DNA of 64,000 nucleotides from Planctomyces sp. (GTDB lineage Bacteria; Planctomycetota; Planctomycetia; Planctomycetales; Planctomycetaceae): NCBI GenBank assembly GCA_016795105.1, contig JAEUIH010000022.1, positions 34,530 through 98,529 of the forward strand, read 5' to 3'. Every line of letters begins with the position of its first letter. Position 1 is the first letter of the stretch. Made by a program: the position numbers and the translations under genes. Positions 48,185 through 57,370 of this stretch are shown piece by piece. The notes beneath the pieces were generated by a model. It saw only the letters and a list, made by a program, of their open reading frames with translations, ran no database searches and was not told the origin of the DNA.

Positions 48185-49987
48185 ATGGTCATGGCTGCGA
48201 AGTGGTGGAATCCAGTACACGTGATTTGTTGTTGCTCCGTACTTATATTTGCCATCGTCTCGAACGGAGCCTTTACTCAGATCAGCTTTGCGGCCTCGAA
48301 TCAGCCGGCCGAGTTAAAATCAGAGACTCTGCCTTCAGACGGCAACACTTCTGAAAAATCTGTATCAAAGATCGAACCGACATTTCATGATCATTCGCTG
48401 CTCATTGCTCCCGAATATCCCTGCACCTGGCCCAGTTATCCGTTCCCGAAATTCCAAATCACTCATCAATACATCATTGGTCCAAACTCTCCTTACAACA
48501 TCGATACTCTCCTGATCGATGGGAACACCGGTACTCAGCTGGACGTACCTCCTCACTCGGTTGCTCGTCCTGAACTGAATCGTGAGAAATCAGGTCCATG
48601 GGGACTGCATTACACGGATCGCGTTGAGCCATGGCAATTTGGTGGTGAGGCATGTGTGATTGATATCCGCAGACTGCTGGATCAGGCACCTCGCGGAGTC
48701 AGTCCTCTCATTTCTGCAGACGACGTGCGGGAGTTTGAATCCCTTCATCGTCCGCTCCGGTTTGGAGACGTTGCGTTGTTTCGCAGTGACTATTCGGACC
48801 TCTACTACAAACCGTTCCCGGAAGGATCTCGGTACATTGCCGACATCCTGGACCGCAAAGCCCCCGGCTATCCGGACCCATCTCCGGAATGTATGGAGTA
48901 TCTGGCAACTCGTGGCGTGATGACTCTCGGCACAGACAGTGCCAGCATGGGACCACTTCCGAATCTGGCGGAACCGACTCACTATGCCGGTCTGCGACAT
49001 GGGATGATCTGGACGGAAAGTGCAACCAATCTTGGATCACTTCCTGCGACAGGCGCATTTTATTGCCTGCTGGCTCCTCGGCATCAGGGAGGTCCGTACA
49101 GTGAAGGTCGAGCATTTTCGATCTCTGAAGGGCCGCTCCCGGCTCGCCTGATTGAAGCAGCTCGAAACCGAAAGGTCTACGATCTTTCTCCCGTCCTCGC
49201 TGAAGACCTGCCGCTGACACATCCGGGTATCTCGACAGGCTCACATCGGCAAACCTATCTGCAGATTGACTTTCTCTACTCGGAATATCTTGACATGTGG
49301 CACCATGGACATCTGATGGATGCCACGGCTGGAACCCATCTGGTTCCACCATCGTTCGCATTGCCGCCGGAGGACACAACCCCGGAGTATTCACCGGAAG
49401 TACGCGGCTGGTTGAGTGAGTACGAACAGAAGTTCGGGCCACGAGGCTTCAGTTCCATGACCACGGAAAAAGTCCCGTTGTCATGGACGGCAGGCACTCT
49501 GCGCGTGATTGATGTAAGGTCACTGGTGGGTACGACGAAGCAGTCAGACTGGCCCGCATCTCCGATCATTACACCGGCTCACATCCAGCAGTTTGAAGAG
49601 TCCGACGGACCACTGAACCCCGGAGAAGTCGTTGTGTTTCGAACTGATCATCTGGATCGATTTCTCAAACCACTTCCAGAGGGCAGTGGCGTCTGGGCGG
49701 ACCCGATCGCAGGGAAATCCGAAGGATGGCCCGCACCATCAGCAGCAACAATTCTGGCTCTGAAGAAGAAGGGAATTCGATGTGTGGGAACAGATGCCCC
49801 GGATCTCGGTGGCGTTAACGCACGCAATGCCACGATGACCTATTGGGCGCTCGGCAGCAGCGAGATGGTGGGAGTGGAGTTCCTTCATCAGCTCCATCAG
49901 GCACCATCACGAGGATACTTCCTGTTTGCAGCACTGAAAATTCGAGACTGTCATGGAGGTCCTGGGCGAGCGATCGTCTTTGAATAA
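48185..49987 (+). CDS. Secreted protein with two tandem cyclase-family domains
   Basis: 600 residues with a signal-like N-terminus (VICCCSVLIFAIVSNGAF). Two copies of the cyclase-family (kynurenine formamidase/isatin hydrolase) fold are present. Domain 1 has GNTGTQLDVPPHS and VIDIRRLLD, and domain 2 has ATAGTHLVPPSF and VIDVRSLVG; each then shows GDVALFRSDY or GEVVVFRTDH. The canonical metal motif is HxGTHxDxPxH. Domain 1 keeps only the Asp and last His; domain 2 keeps only the GTH His. The full zinc site is therefore not seen in either. It heads the catabolic-looking cluster. Confidence 0.75.
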   Translation: MVMAAKWWNPVHVICCCSVLIFAIVSNGAFTQISFAASNQPAELKSETLPSDGNTSEKSVSKIEPTFHDHSLLIAPEYPCTWPSYPFPKFQITHQYIIGPNSPYNIDTLLIDGNTGTQLDVPPHSVARPELNREKSGPWGLHYTDRVEPWQFGGEACVIDIRRLLDQAPRGVSPLISADDVREFESLHRPLRFGDVALFRSDYSDLYYKPFPEGSRYIADILDRKAPGYPDPSPECMEYLATRGVMTLGTDSASMGPLPNLAEPTHYAGLRHGMIWTESATNLGSLPATGAFYCLLAPRHQGGPYSEGRAFSISEGPLPARLIEAARNRKVYDLSPVLAEDLPLTHPGISTGSHRQTYLQIDFLYSEYLDMWHHGHLMDATAGTHLVPPSFALPPEDTTPEYSPEVRGWLSEYEQKFGPRGFSSMTTEKVPLSWTAGTLRVIDVRSLVGTTKQSDWPASPIITPAHIQQFEESDGPLNPGEVVVFRTDHLDRFLKPLPEGSGVWADPIAGKSEGWPAPSAATILALKKKGIRCVGTDAPDLGGVNARNATMTYWALGSSEMVGVEFLHQLHQAPSRGYFLFAALKIRDCHGGPGRAIVFE

Positions 49988-50065
49988 CAGATGTTCGGCG
50001 GCAAGCGTCGAATGCCTCTCGGCTAAAACATCCTTCTGCTCGAAACCCGGCCAGAGTTCGCTCGA

Positions 50066-51676
50066 ATGAAAAACGAAACACAGAACAGTTCGATTCCACC
50101 GTGGAACACCGCGGACCTTCCTGAGCCGATGCCACTGAAGTGGAAGAACTGGATGAGCTTCATCGGCCCAGGTATCGTGATGATGGGAATCCAGATCGGG
50201 GGCGGCGAATGGCTGCTGGGTCCGGAAACCACTGCTCGCTACGGTGGAGGGCTGATGTGGGTGGCGACGATTTCGATCGTGCTGCAGGTCTTCTATAACA
50301 TGGAGTGCGGTCGTTATGCGCTTTATTGTGGAGAGCCCGTATTCACGGGCTTCATGCGAGTTCGCCCGTCGGCAAAATTCTGGATGGGCCTGATGCTGCT
50401 GCTCAATGCCAGTGCCCTCATCCCGGGACTGTCGACTCATGGAGCCGCGATTCTGACATCGCTATGGCTCGGACATCCTCCGCAGGAATCGGATCGGCAC
50501 ATCGTCACGATACTTGCATACTGCTGCCTGTTTGGAGTTGCCTTACCAGTGCTTGTGGGCGGTAAGGTCTACAATATGCTGCAGGCAGTAATGACAGCCA
50601 AAGTGCTGTTTATCCTCGGATTCTGCCTGTTCGTTGGAATCGCATTTGTACCGGCGGAAGAATGGTGGAATGTATTCAGCGGATTCGCTCGCTTCGGCAA
50701 CGTACCTGTCTCGGACGGAAATGGCGGCGAGAAAGTCGTCAATGCAGTGAGTCACTGGTATGAATATGGAGAGTTCCCCGTGATTGCACTGGCAAACATC
50801 GCGGTGATGGGTGCGTTTGCCGGCTATGCGGGCGGAGGTGGTCTGTCCAATTCCACATACAGCAACTTTGTCCGAGACAAAGGCTGGGGAATGGGACAGC
50901 ACGTAGGTGCAATCGCGAGTGCTGTTGGTGGTAAGAACATTACTCTCAGTCACGTCGGAAGTGCATTTCCCGTCAATACAGAGAATCTTCGCAAGTGGCG
51001 CGGGTGGTGGAGATATATCGTTACCGATCAGGTGTTTATCTGGGCGCCCGGCTGCTTTATGGGGATGGCTTTACCCGCACTGATGTCGATTCAGTTCGCA
51101 AATTTTTCGCCAATGACTCAGGCAGCCGCTGAAACAACTCAACGTCAGGGGCTCGAATGGGCTCAGGCCATCGTTACGGCCGATGGCATGCGGCTGGCCC
51201 CGGGTTTCTCAGCGGCAACATCGAAAATGTTATGGGTCCTCGCGTCTCTCGCAGGGCTCGCCGTTATGCTCCCCAGCCAAATGTCGATTGTGGATGACTT
51301 CAGTCGACGCTGGACGGATGCAATCTGGACCGGCATTCGCAAAGTCCGCGAGGGATTTCGGCCAGGTGATGTGAAGTGGATCTACTATTCCATCCTGACT
51401 TTCTATGTGCTGTGGTCGGTGATCTGGACCTATGTCTTCAGCCGCTGGGGCACTCCCAGACTGATGACTCTTGTCATCGCAAATCTCAATAATCTGGCAA
51501 TTGGCATCACAGCATTGCAGCTTCTGTGGATCAACCTTACCCTGCTGCCCAGAGAGATTCGTCCAGCGTGGTATCAGCGTCTGGGTCTATTGGGATGTTC
51601 GTTCTTCTACCTTGGACTCTCGCTCCTTGTCTTTGTTGAGAAACAACTGCCCGCCCTGCGAGAGTTTTTTAAATGA
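50066..51676 (+). CDS. Nramp-family-like membrane transporter
   Basis: 536 residues with about 11 hydrophobic helices. The first helix region, FIGPGIVMMGIQIGGGEWLL, resembles Nramp TM1 but lacks the DPGN metal-binding motif (GGGEW instead). Other features such as FAGYAGGGGLSNSTYSNFVRDKG are shared with a divergent planctomycete group annotated as Nramp-like. Loss of DPGN suggests a non-metal substrate. The stop overlaps the FGGY kinase start by 4 bases (ATGA), so it probably imports what that kinase phosphorylates. Confidence 0.75.
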   Translation: MKNETQNSSIPPWNTADLPEPMPLKWKNWMSFIGPGIVMMGIQIGGGEWLLGPETTARYGGGLMWVATISIVLQVFYNMECGRYALYCGEPVFTGFMRVRPSAKFWMGLMLLLNASALIPGLSTHGAAILTSLWLGHPPQESDRHIVTILAYCCLFGVALPVLVGGKVYNMLQAVMTAKVLFILGFCLFVGIAFVPAEEWWNVFSGFARFGNVPVSDGNGGEKVVNAVSHWYEYGEFPVIALANIAVMGAFAGYAGGGGLSNSTYSNFVRDKGWGMGQHVGAIASAVGGKNITLSHVGSAFPVNTENLRKWRGWWRYIVTDQVFIWAPGCFMGMALPALMSIQFANFSPMTQAAAETTQRQGLEWAQAIVTADGMRLAPGFSAATSKMLWVLASLAGLAVMLPSQMSIVDDFSRRWTDAIWTGIRKVREGFRPGDVKWIYYSILTFYVLWSVIWTYVFSRWGTPRLMTLVIANLNNLAIGITALQLLWINLTLLPREIRPAWYQRLGLLGCSFFYLGLSLLVFVEKQLPALREFFK

Positions 51677-53031
51677 GTCATCGTCACACCTCCGTGTCGT
51701 TTCTTGGCATTGACATCGGCTCCTCATCCATTAAGGGTGGAGTACTGGATGTCAATGGTCGAAGCATTCATTCCGTTTGCAGCCGTCCGTTTCCACAGCA
51801 GATCGCAAATCGTCCGGCGACCTGGTTTGAGGTAGATGCAGAGTCAATTGTTGCGTCGGTTCAATTGGTGATTCGTGATTTGTTGATTCATTGTTCTGCT
51901 CCAGCCGGAATTGTCTTCACGTGTCAGATGGGTGGAGTATTACTGGTCGATGAGTCTGGTGCTCCGCTGTCACCGTATCTCTCATGGCGCGACCAGCGCA
52001 CGATGGCCCCTGCAACTTCATCGGATTCGGAGTCGGTGTTTCAGGAAGTTCAGCGACGGACGACTCCAGAAGACCGAGCTGCGATCGGAAACGAGCTCAG
52101 ACCGGGCTCCGCGGCAACCCTGCTGTACTGGTTGAGTCGTACCGGATCGTTTCCGGTTTCTCGGGCTCGCGCTGTCACGCTTGGTGACTTTGTCACGGCC
52201 AGGCTGTGCAATTCGCCGCCCCGGATTGAACCGACGATGGCTCTCGGACTGCTCAATCTCCGCACTCAGCAGTTTCATCATGACTGGCTGAACAGACTTG
52301 GATGCAGCGAACTCCTTTGGCCGGAACTGACGGATTCACTCACTCGTATTGGCAGCATTGATGTTCAGGGACTGGAAATCCCTTGTTATCCGGCGGTCGG
52401 AGATCATCAGACAGCACTTCTTGGCGCTGGTCTCCGGCCTGGCGATCTCTCACTCAACATTTCCACAGGCTCCCAGGTGAGTATGGTGACCGAGATCCCG
52501 GAACTGGGAGACTATCAGACGAGGCCATATTTTGGCGGACGGTTTTTGAATACCATCACACACCTGCCCGCAGGCCGATCACTGAATGCTCTTGTCGACC
52601 TGCTGACCGAACTCAGCACGACCGAAGGTACTCAGCTGCGCGACCCGTGGTCCGCAATCTCTGCTGCCACGGAACGAGTGACATCCACAGATCTTGAGAT
52701 CGATCTGTCGTTCTTTGCCGGATCAATGGGGGATCGCGGCTGTATGCAGAATATGAAGCTGGAAAATCTCTCGGTGGGCCACTTGTTTGTTGCGGCATTC
52801 ACGAACATGGCTCACAACTATGCACTCTGTGCAAAGCGGCTGACGGGAGATCGAAGCTGGAAACAAGTGGTTCTCTCAGGCGGACTTCCTCAAAAGCTGC
52901 CTCGACTCCGATCCATTCTGGCAGAACGATTTCCAGGGCCAATGCGAACACCACAGATCGTCGAAGAGGCACTTGAAGGCCTGCTTCAGCTTGCACACGA
53001 TATTCATCATAAGGAAACGGGGAGCCATTGA
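51673..53031 (+). CDS. FGGY-family carbohydrate kinase
   Basis: A 452-residue sugar kinase of the FGGY family (xylulokinase, glycerol kinase, sedoheptulokinase relatives). FLGIDIGSSSIKGGVLD is the N-terminal ATPase loop; YLSWRDQRT, AVGDHQTALLGAG and LNISTGSQVSMV match the family, and VVLSGGLPQKLPRLRSIL is the C-terminal signature. It is coupled to the transporter (4-base overlap), and the SDR gene starts 3 bases after it. Substrate specificity cannot be read from these motifs. Confidence 0.88.
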   Translation: MSHRHTSVSFLGIDIGSSSIKGGVLDVNGRSIHSVCSRPFPQQIANRPATWFEVDAESIVASVQLVIRDLLIHCSAPAGIVFTCQMGGVLLVDESGAPLSPYLSWRDQRTMAPATSSDSESVFQEVQRRTTPEDRAAIGNELRPGSAATLLYWLSRTGSFPVSRARAVTLGDFVTARLCNSPPRIEPTMALGLLNLRTQQFHHDWLNRLGCSELLWPELTDSLTRIGSIDVQGLEIPCYPAVGDHQTALLGAGLRPGDLSLNISTGSQVSMVTEIPELGDYQTRPYFGGRFLNTITHLPAGRSLNALVDLLTELSTTEGTQLRDPWSAISAATERVTSTDLEIDLSFFAGSMGDRGCMQNMKLENLSVGHLFVAAFTNMAHNYALCAKRLTGDRSWKQVVLSGGLPQKLPRLRSILAERFPGPMRTPQIVEEALEGLLQLAHDIHHKETGSH

Positions 53032-53034
53032 CAG

Positions 53035-53823
53035 ATGGAATTATTTGACCTGACCGGTAAAGTCGCATTGGTTTCCGGTGCTGCCAGCGGCATGGGCCGA
53101 GCTTCGGCCCTCGCTCTTGCAGAACACGGAGCAGACCTGCTGCTGACGGACCTCAACGGACCAGGACTCGCAGAGACCGCCGCAGCAATCTCCGCGATGG
53201 GAAGAAAAGTCGTAACGGTAACTGCGAACGTGTCCAGCACCGAACAGATTGAGAGTCTCTGGCAGACTCTGGACAAAGACTTCGGACGCATCGACTTTCT
53301 GGCGAATATCGCCGGTGAAGCCATCATGGCAAGCCCGGATGTGATCACCCTTGATCAGGTCACAACGGTCTTTCAGAACCTCGTCTTTGGCAGGTTCCTG
53401 ATGTGTCAGCACGCTGGCCGCAGAATGCAGAAGCAGGGCGGCGGCAGCATTCTGAACATAGGTTCGCTTGCCAGCATAACGGCCCTCGGTCGAGGACACA
53501 TCGCGTATAGTATGGCAATGGGCGCTGTCGTTCAGATGACTCGTGAACTCAGTACCGAATGGGCCAGCCGTGGCATCCGAGTCAACGCGATCCTGCCGGC
53601 GCAGGTCATGAACCCTGGACTCGAGAAACGCATCGCTGAGAACCCGGCAATGAAAGAAAAATGGCTCAGCGGAATTCCAGCCGGAAGGATGGGAGTGCCG
53701 GACGATATTCGAGGGCTGGCCGTTCTCCTCGCTTCAGACGCCTCAAAATGGATCACCGGAACTCTGATTCCCATGGACGGTGGAAATCTGGCAATGAACG
53801 CCGGCGGCACGATTGGACGCTGA
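53035..53823 (+). CDS. SDR-family protein lacking the catalytic lysine
   Basis: A 262-residue short-chain dehydrogenase/reductase. VALVSGAASGMGRASAL is the NAD(P) loop (TGxxxGxG type), and ANIAG and LNIGSLAS (Ser) follow. The active-site motif YxxxK reads AYSMAMGAV, so Met replaces Lys; the DNA is tat agt atg gca atg. The later motif RVNAILPAQVMNPG has PAQ in place of PG. GGGGAG precedes ATG 53035. It may have an altered or non-redox role, or use another proton relay. It lies in the middle of the transporter/kinase/E1/E2 cluster. Confidence 0.85.
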   Translation: MELFDLTGKVALVSGAASGMGRASALALAEHGADLLLTDLNGPGLAETAAAISAMGRKVVTVTANVSSTEQIESLWQTLDKDFGRIDFLANIAGEAIMASPDVITLDQVTTVFQNLVFGRFLMCQHAGRRMQKQGGGSILNIGSLASITALGRGHIAYSMAMGAVVQMTRELSTEWASRGIRVNAILPAQVMNPGLEKRIAENPAMKEKWLSGIPAGRMGVPDDIRGLAVLLASDASKWITGTLIPMDGGNLAMNAGGTIGR

Positions 53824-53908
53824 TCACAGTCGGACGCTGACAACAATCAGATGCTGACAAGGGTCAGCCTTGAATATGAAATCTTCAATCCAGGCTCAGG
53901 AACAACTT

Positions 53909-55918
53909 ATGTCGGGTTCATTGAACCGAGAACTTGTACTGTCCATCTATCGCAGTATGGTCACGATTCGACTCTGCGAAGAGCAACTGGCAAAGTCTCA
54001 CCAGCGAGGACTCGTCCTTGGCGCCTGCCATACCTATGTTGGTCAGGAAGCAATCGCGTCTGCGGTTTGTGCCCATCTGACAAAACGCGACGTGGTCTTC
54101 AGTACTCATCGCGGGCATGGCCATGCTTTGGCGAAGGGTATGCCACCCAAAGAACTTATTGCAGAACTCTTCGGCAGAGAGTCCGGATGTTCTCGTGGTC
54201 GTGGTGGAAGCATGCATTTGTTCTCGCCTGAAATCGGCATGATGGGAACAAGTGGAATCGTTGGCCCATGTATTCTTCAGGCCACGGGTGCGGGGTACAG
54301 TTTCCATCTGATGAAGACGGATCAGGTCGGAGTTGCCTTCTTTGGAGATGGAGCAGTCAACAACGGAGCTTTCCACGAAGGACTCAATCTCGCCTCGATC
54401 TGGAAGCTGCCCGTTCTGTTCATCTGCGAAAACAATCAGTTCGCCACCGAAGTACCGTTTGAATATTCAGCCGGAAATCCGAACGTCGGAATTCGCGGAG
54501 CGGCATACGGAATGGAAGGCGTGACAGTGGACGGAAACGACGCCATTGCGGTATCAGATGCTGCCGCGGCGGCCGTTCGGCGAGCCAAGGCCGGTCTGGG
54601 GCCAACGCTCATTGAATGCCGCACCTATCGAACTCGTGCTCATGCCGAAGGAATGGGCGATTTTACGTATCGAACCAGAGAAGATGTCGAACAGTGGAAG
54701 CAAAAGTGCCCCATCGCTGCACTGCGAAAGACGGCAACTGGCCTGGGTATCGTCTCGGCCGCAGAACTCGATGCCGTTGACCAGGAAATCACAGCCCTGA
54801 TCGCTGAAGCACAGGAGTTTGCAGAACGCAGCAGCTGGCCAACCGCTGCGTCTGCCACGACACACGTGTACGCGCCGCCAACGTCGACCACAGCGCCGGA
54901 ACCACTAGATCGGCTGAAAGCTGAATCCGTAACCGGAGCACGTCGGGAAACCACCTGGATGAAAGCTGCCTGGGAAGCACTCTCTTTCGAAATGGAACAT
55001 AACGACCGCATCTTTGTACTCGGCGAAGGAATCGGTAAACGAGGCGGGAATTTCAAAACGACAGAAGGTCTGTACGAGAAATTCGGCCCGGTTCGTCTCT
55101 GTGATACTCCAATCGCAGAGCGCGGCTTCGTTGGTTTGGCGGGCGGATCGGCGATGACCGGCACACGTCCCGTTGTCGACTTTATGTTTGCTGACTTTGT
55201 CCTCGACTCCGTGGGCGAAATCATCAACCAGATCGCAAAGATTCAATACATGTCCAGTGGTCGGATTCAGATGCCGGTACTGCTTCGAGGTTGCATCGGA
55301 ATTGGTCACTGCGCGGCGACTCATCATTCAGGCAGCTACTATTCCATGTACGGTCATTTTCCCGGCCTTCGAGTCGTCGTACCATCCGATGCGTATGATG
55401 CAAAGGGTCTGCTGCATCATGCGCTCAGGTGCAATGACCCAGTTTTGTTCCTGGAGCACCGAGAACTCCTGAACACGAAATGCCATGTCCCCGAAGGAGA
55501 TTATGAAATCGAGTTTGGTCGAGCTCGAATTCTGAGAAATGGAACGGACCTTACAGTTGTTGCAATCGCTCAAATGGTCCATCGCTCACTTGAGGCAGCT
55601 GAAGTTCTCGCGAAGGAAGGTATCTCCGTCGAAATCATCGACCCCAGAACAATTTCGCCACTGGATACAGAGACGATCCTCGAATCGGTCGCTCGCACCG
55701 GCCGACTCTTAATCGTCGACGAAACTTTTGCTCCATTCGGAGTTGGAGCAGAAATTGCAGCAACGATTGCAGATGAGGGGTTTGATGAACTGGATGCTCC
55801 GATCCGACGCCTGAACGGCGCATTTTCTCCCACGCCCTACAGCCCACCACTTGAAACCGCGGTTGTTCCGGGTGTCGATTCAATCCTTGCAGCAATGCGT
55901 CAACTGATCGCAGAATAA
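53909..55918 (+). CDS. Fused alpha-beta thiamine-dependent 2-oxoacid dehydrogenase E1
   Basis: 669 residues from ATG 53909 (AGGA upstream; frame open to TTG 53870). The N-terminal half is E1-alpha: LGACHTYVGQEAI, FSTHRGHGHALAKG, and a thiamine diphosphate motif GDGAVNNG...ENN with the normal 26-residue spacing. The C-terminal half (from about residue 345) is E1-beta: FVLGEGIGKRGG, PIAERGFVGLAGGSAMTG, FADFVLD and VEIIDPRTISPLD. Fused E1 occurs in acetoin-dehydrogenase-like and branched-chain enzymes. It acts with the downstream E2; E3 is not present here. The substrate is unknown. Confidence 0.9.
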   Translation: MSGSLNRELVLSIYRSMVTIRLCEEQLAKSHQRGLVLGACHTYVGQEAIASAVCAHLTKRDVVFSTHRGHGHALAKGMPPKELIAELFGRESGCSRGRGGSMHLFSPEIGMMGTSGIVGPCILQATGAGYSFHLMKTDQVGVAFFGDGAVNNGAFHEGLNLASIWKLPVLFICENNQFATEVPFEYSAGNPNVGIRGAAYGMEGVTVDGNDAIAVSDAAAAAVRRAKAGLGPTLIECRTYRTRAHAEGMGDFTYRTREDVEQWKQKCPIAALRKTATGLGIVSAAELDAVDQEITALIAEAQEFAERSSWPTAASATTHVYAPPTSTTAPEPLDRLKAESVTGARRETTWMKAAWEALSFEMEHNDRIFVLGEGIGKRGGNFKTTEGLYEKFGPVRLCDTPIAERGFVGLAGGSAMTGTRPVVDFMFADFVLDSVGEIINQIAKIQYMSSGRIQMPVLLRGCIGIGHCAATHHSGSYYSMYGHFPGLRVVVPSDAYDAKGLLHHALRCNDPVLFLEHRELLNTKCHVPEGDYEIEFGRARILRNGTDLTVVAIAQMVHRSLEAAEVLAKEGISVEIIDPRTISPLDTETILESVARTGRLLIVDETFAPFGVGAEIAATIADEGFDELDAPIRRLNGAFSPTPYSPPLETAVVPGVDSILAAMRQLIAE

Positions 55919-55974
55919 TTCGTGGCAGTAGTCATCCTCGGCAGCACCGAATTGGACAGGAATTAGTAAACATC

Positions 55975-57333
55975 ATGCCAGTCGAAGTTACAGTACCACG
56001 CCTTGGATGGTCTATGGATGAAGGCACGTTCGCCGAATGGCTGATCCCAGCCGGTGGTCAGGTCAAAAAAGGCGATATGCTGTTCGTCCTTGAAGGCGAT
56101 AAGGCCGCTCAGGAAATTGAAAGCTTTGATGAAGGGACTCTGCACCTGATCGCGACAAGCCCACGACCGGGAGAGGTGGTCAAGGTTGGGCAGGTCCTTG
56201 CTCTGCTCCTTGCTCCCGGCGAATCTGGCGAACAGGTTCAGTCGGGGACAAAAACAGACAGATCGCAGGAGTCGAGGCTGACCGATCCGCCAGCCGGTCC
56301 GGCTTCACGTCGTCTTGCCCGAGAACTTCGCGTGGATCTCGAAACGGTTGAAGGAAGCGGAGTCGGCGGCCGGATTACTCCTGAAGATGTGGAACGAGCC
56401 TCTCAGCGCTCCAGTGTTAAGAGCTCCTCTGCTTCAACTTCGACTCGCACTTCGTCGCATGACCTGGTTGCAACAGATCAGAAACGAGCAACTCCGAGGG
56501 CACGCCGCCGAGCAGATTCAATTGGCATCGACTGGAGAACCCTAACAGGTACTGGTCGCAATGGCCGAATTCGTGAAGTGGATGTGATTAAAGCGGAGTC
56601 CAGCGGTAATGATTCAGCCACAAAGGCACGTTCGACCGCAGATCAGGTGATGGCATTCACCTCGAATCGCCGCACGATTGCCCGCAGAATGCTGGAAAGC
56701 CACCTTGAAAAGGCGACTGTAACGCTGAACACGACGGCGGACATGACCAATCTCGTCAGTCTTCGTGAACAGTTTCGGCAACTGGCAACGGGCGATCTGG
56801 CATCGACGGTTCCTTCCTACAACGACTTTTTTGTCAAACTCTGTGCCCATGCTCTTTCTGAACATCCTCAACTCAACGCCGCATGGGAGGAATCCGGGAT
56901 TCGAATCTACGGTAACATCAATATCGGAATCGCTGTTGATACCGATCAGGGACTCCTTGTTCCCGTGGTTCGAGACGTAGATAGAAAGAGCCTGCGGAAA
57001 ATTGCTGTCGAATCGGCTGAAGTGATTGCTCGAGCGAGGAAAGGGCGTCTCGCGTCCGCAGACGTTCAGGAAGGCACATTCACAATCACAAATCTCGGTG
57101 CACTCGGAATCGATACGTTTACTCCAGTGATCAATGGACCCCAGTGTGCCATTCTGGGTGTGGGACGGATTCGAAAAGAGCCCGTGTGGACTGACGGACA
57201 GTTCGTACCTCGCGATATCATTTCCCTCAGTTTGACGTTTGACCATAGAATTGTTGACGGCGCACCGGCCGCTCGATTCCTGAAGTCCCTCGTTCAGGCA
57301 CTCGAGAGTCCCGCTGCGATCCTGATCGACTGA
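55975..57333 (+). CDS. Lipoyl-bearing dihydrolipoamide acyltransferase E2
   Basis: 452 residues. An N-terminal lipoyl domain (1-80) has the lysine in EGDKAAQEIES, where most enzymes have ETDKA. Two E3/E1-binding modules follow: ASRRLARELRVDLETVEGSG with GRITPEDV, and ATPRARRRADSIGIDWRTLT with GRIREVDV. The catalytic domain ends in SLTFDHRIVDGAPAARFL (HxxxDG). It receives acyl groups from the upstream E1 and transfers them to CoA. Usually there is one binding module, so two is notable. Confidence 0.9.
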   Translation: MPVEVTVPRLGWSMDEGTFAEWLIPAGGQVKKGDMLFVLEGDKAAQEIESFDEGTLHLIATSPRPGEVVKVGQVLALLLAPGESGEQVQSGTKTDRSQESRLTDPPAGPASRRLARELRVDLETVEGSGVGGRITPEDVERASQRSSVKSSSASTSTRTSSHDLVATDQKRATPRARRRADSIGIDWRTLTGTGRNGRIREVDVIKAESSGNDSATKARSTADQVMAFTSNRRTIARRMLESHLEKATVTLNTTADMTNLVSLREQFRQLATGDLASTVPSYNDFFVKLCAHALSEHPQLNAAWEESGIRIYGNINIGIAVDTDQGLLVPVVRDVDRKSLRKIAVESAEVIARARKGRLASADVQEGTFTITNLGALGIDTFTPVINGPQCAILGVGRIRKEPVWTDGQFVPRDIISLSLTFDHRIVDGAPAARFLKSLVQALESPAAILID

Positions 57334-57370
57334 TACCCGCGTAAAAGACACCCGCCCGAAAGAGTTCTTC

